Shown in pieces: positions 5,142 through 5,945 of a DNA stretch of 5,945 nucleotides. The stretch is from Methanosphaera sp. rholeuAM74. Its GTDB lineage: Archaea; Methanobacteriota; Methanobacteria; Methanobacteriales; Methanobacteriaceae. The notes under the pieces were generated by a model. It had not been told where the DNA came from. It did no database searches and saw only the letters and a program-made list of their open reading frames with translations. The position numbers were made by a program, and so were the translations under genes. The stretch covers positions 7,939 through 13,883 of the forward strand of contig MUZZ01000152.1 of NCBI GenBank assembly GCA_003266075.1, given 5' to 3'. Within the stretch, counting starts at the first letter, position 1. Each line of letters opens with the position of its first letter.

Positions 5142-5945
5142 TTAATCTTTGATAAAGTATCTCTGTGAGATACAATCATTCATTTCACCTTTAAGGTTTG
5201 TCTGCATTATTCTACGTATTTCTTCTGTGTCATCACTTTGACCAGCAGCCCATAGTAGCTTGGTGTATGCCGTTTCACAGGTCATGTCTTTGACGGCTAT
5301 AACATTTTCATGCAGTAGTCTACGTCCAGTACTATACACGTTCATATTGGTGCTACCGAAGATACATTGTGATGTCATAACTACTGGTATGTTCTCTGAG
5401 GTTGCCCTACCTATGCTGGTTATTACTTCATCACAGCAATGACCTAATCCTGTACCTTCTATCACTATTCCATCATAGTTTTTATCGATGTAGTAGTCTA
5501 TTATCTCCGGATTCATTCCAGGATACATTTTAACTAATGCAACATTGTCTGCTAGGTTGGTGTTGATGTTTAATTCTGATTCACCACGTTTGGTGTATTT
5601 GACGTCTTCATCTATGATAGTAACCTTATCTCCAGTAATTGTTGCTAGTGGATTTAGGTTTATGCTTGTAAATGTGTCTCTTCTTGTAGTATGCATTTTA
5701 CGTGAACGTGTTCCACGGTGTAAATGACATGTTGGGTCGTCTTCACTTGCATGCATACATATTGTTACTTCTGCAATGTCTGATTTGGCAGCATTTACTG
5801 ATGCCATGAGGTTTGTAAATGCATCAGATGATGGCCTGTCGGAACTACGCTGTGCACCTGTTAGAACTACTGGTACTGGCGTGTTGAGCATGAAACTCAG
5901 TGCTGAGGCAGTATAATGCATGGTGTCAGTTCCATGTGCTATTAT
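5142..5945 (-). CDS. gatD: Glutamyl-tRNA(Gln) amidotransferase subunit D (N-terminus outside window)
   Basis: The frame is open to the window edge, giving 267 C-terminal residues of a protein usually about 430 long. GatD is an L-asparaginase-like glutaminase that feeds ammonia to GatE for Gln-tRNA(Gln) synthesis in the cytoplasm. The visible part begins IIAHGTDTM, the second asparaginase motif with the catalytic Thr-Asp (visible residues 6-7). The catalytic lysine is in HRGTRSRKMHTTRRDTF (visible K83), 77 residues later, in the sequence setting expected of GatD. The IVIEGTGLGH segment (159-168) fits the C-terminal asparaginase subdomain. The nucleophilic threonine and the N-terminal GatD-specific domain are beyond the edge. 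An internal ATG at 5919-5921 is not the start because it lies inside the catalytic motif. The gene ends TAA (5142-5144), 14 nt before gatE. Monofunctional asparaginase is the alternative, but adjacency to gatE makes GatD nearly certain. Confidence 0.93.
   Translation of the reverse strand: MIAHGTDTMHYTASALSFMLNTPVPVVLTGAQRSSDRPSSDAFTNLMASVNAAKSDIAEVTICMHASEDDPTCHLHRGTRSRKMHTTRRDTFTSINLNPLATITGDKVTIIDEDVKYTKRGESELNINTNLADNVALVKMYPGMNPEIIDYYIDKNYDGIVIEGTGLGHCCDEVITSIGRATSENIPVVMTSQCIFGSTNMNVYSTGRRLLHENVIAVKDMTCETAYTKLLWAAGQSDDTEEIRRIMQTNLKGEMNDCISQRYFIKD

Noticed and set aside
5128..5175. Longer gatE starting at the ATG at 5173-5175
   Set aside because: It would overlap gatD by 34 nt, and the added residues are not family-like; GGGAG at 5136-5140 points to the ATG at 5125-5127.
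5919..5921. ATG at 5919-5921 as the start of gatD
   Set aside because: It lies within the catalytic HGTDTM motif and the frame stays open to the window edge, so the gene continues beyond it.

Overview
The window looks like part of a methanogenic archaeon's chromosome. It carries the archaea-only GatD/GatE pair for Glu-tRNA(Gln) amidation, a 370-residue AAA+ ATPase of the archaeal proteasome-regulatory-subunit-like type (MJ1494/MTH1011 group, recognised from memory), archaeal-style TATA elements, GGAGG-type ribosome binding sites and a GGAA-N6-TTCC site of the NrpR type. Strong A+T bias, and a long spacer built of TTATTACTTA-like words, suggest Methanobacteriales, most like Methanosphaera or Methanobrevibacter. 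The genus is an inference.

Every confident gene lies on the minus strand, so transcription runs from the right edge to the left. In transcription order: gatD (5945-5142, 5' end cut off by the window) and gatE (5127-3235) form a two-gene unit with 14 nt between them. A 121-nt gap (3114-3234) follows, holding a striking G-rich tract and candidate promoters. Next comes a three-gene unit: trxB (3113-2217), a 77-residue very acidic protein of unknown function (2220-1987, overlapping trxB by 4 nt), and the AAA+ ATPase (1972-860), whose ribosome binding site overlaps the previous stop codon. A T10 tract on the RNA strand directly after the ATPase is a good archaeal terminator. A 659-nt spacer (201-859) has no confident gene, and then gdhA starts at 200 and runs off the left edge.

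The genes cover glutamine-dependent tRNA amidation (GatDE), thiol redox control (TrxB), ATP-driven protein remodelling (AAA+) and ammonia assimilation (GdhA). The clearest regulatory signal is the NrpR-type operator next to a TATA box upstream of gdhA, which suggests control by nitrogen supply. The long spacer is mostly short A/T-rich direct repeats. It also holds a three-copy inverted repeat that can fold two ways, and two more complex islands (about 445-553 and 642-730) that look distantly related; one has a strong ribosome binding site before a 22-codon frame. I see no mobile element, CRISPR array, tRNA or rRNA. No obviously new multi-gene system is visible; the best candidates for novelty are the acidic protein tied to trxB and the AAA+ ATPase, and the contents of the spacer.
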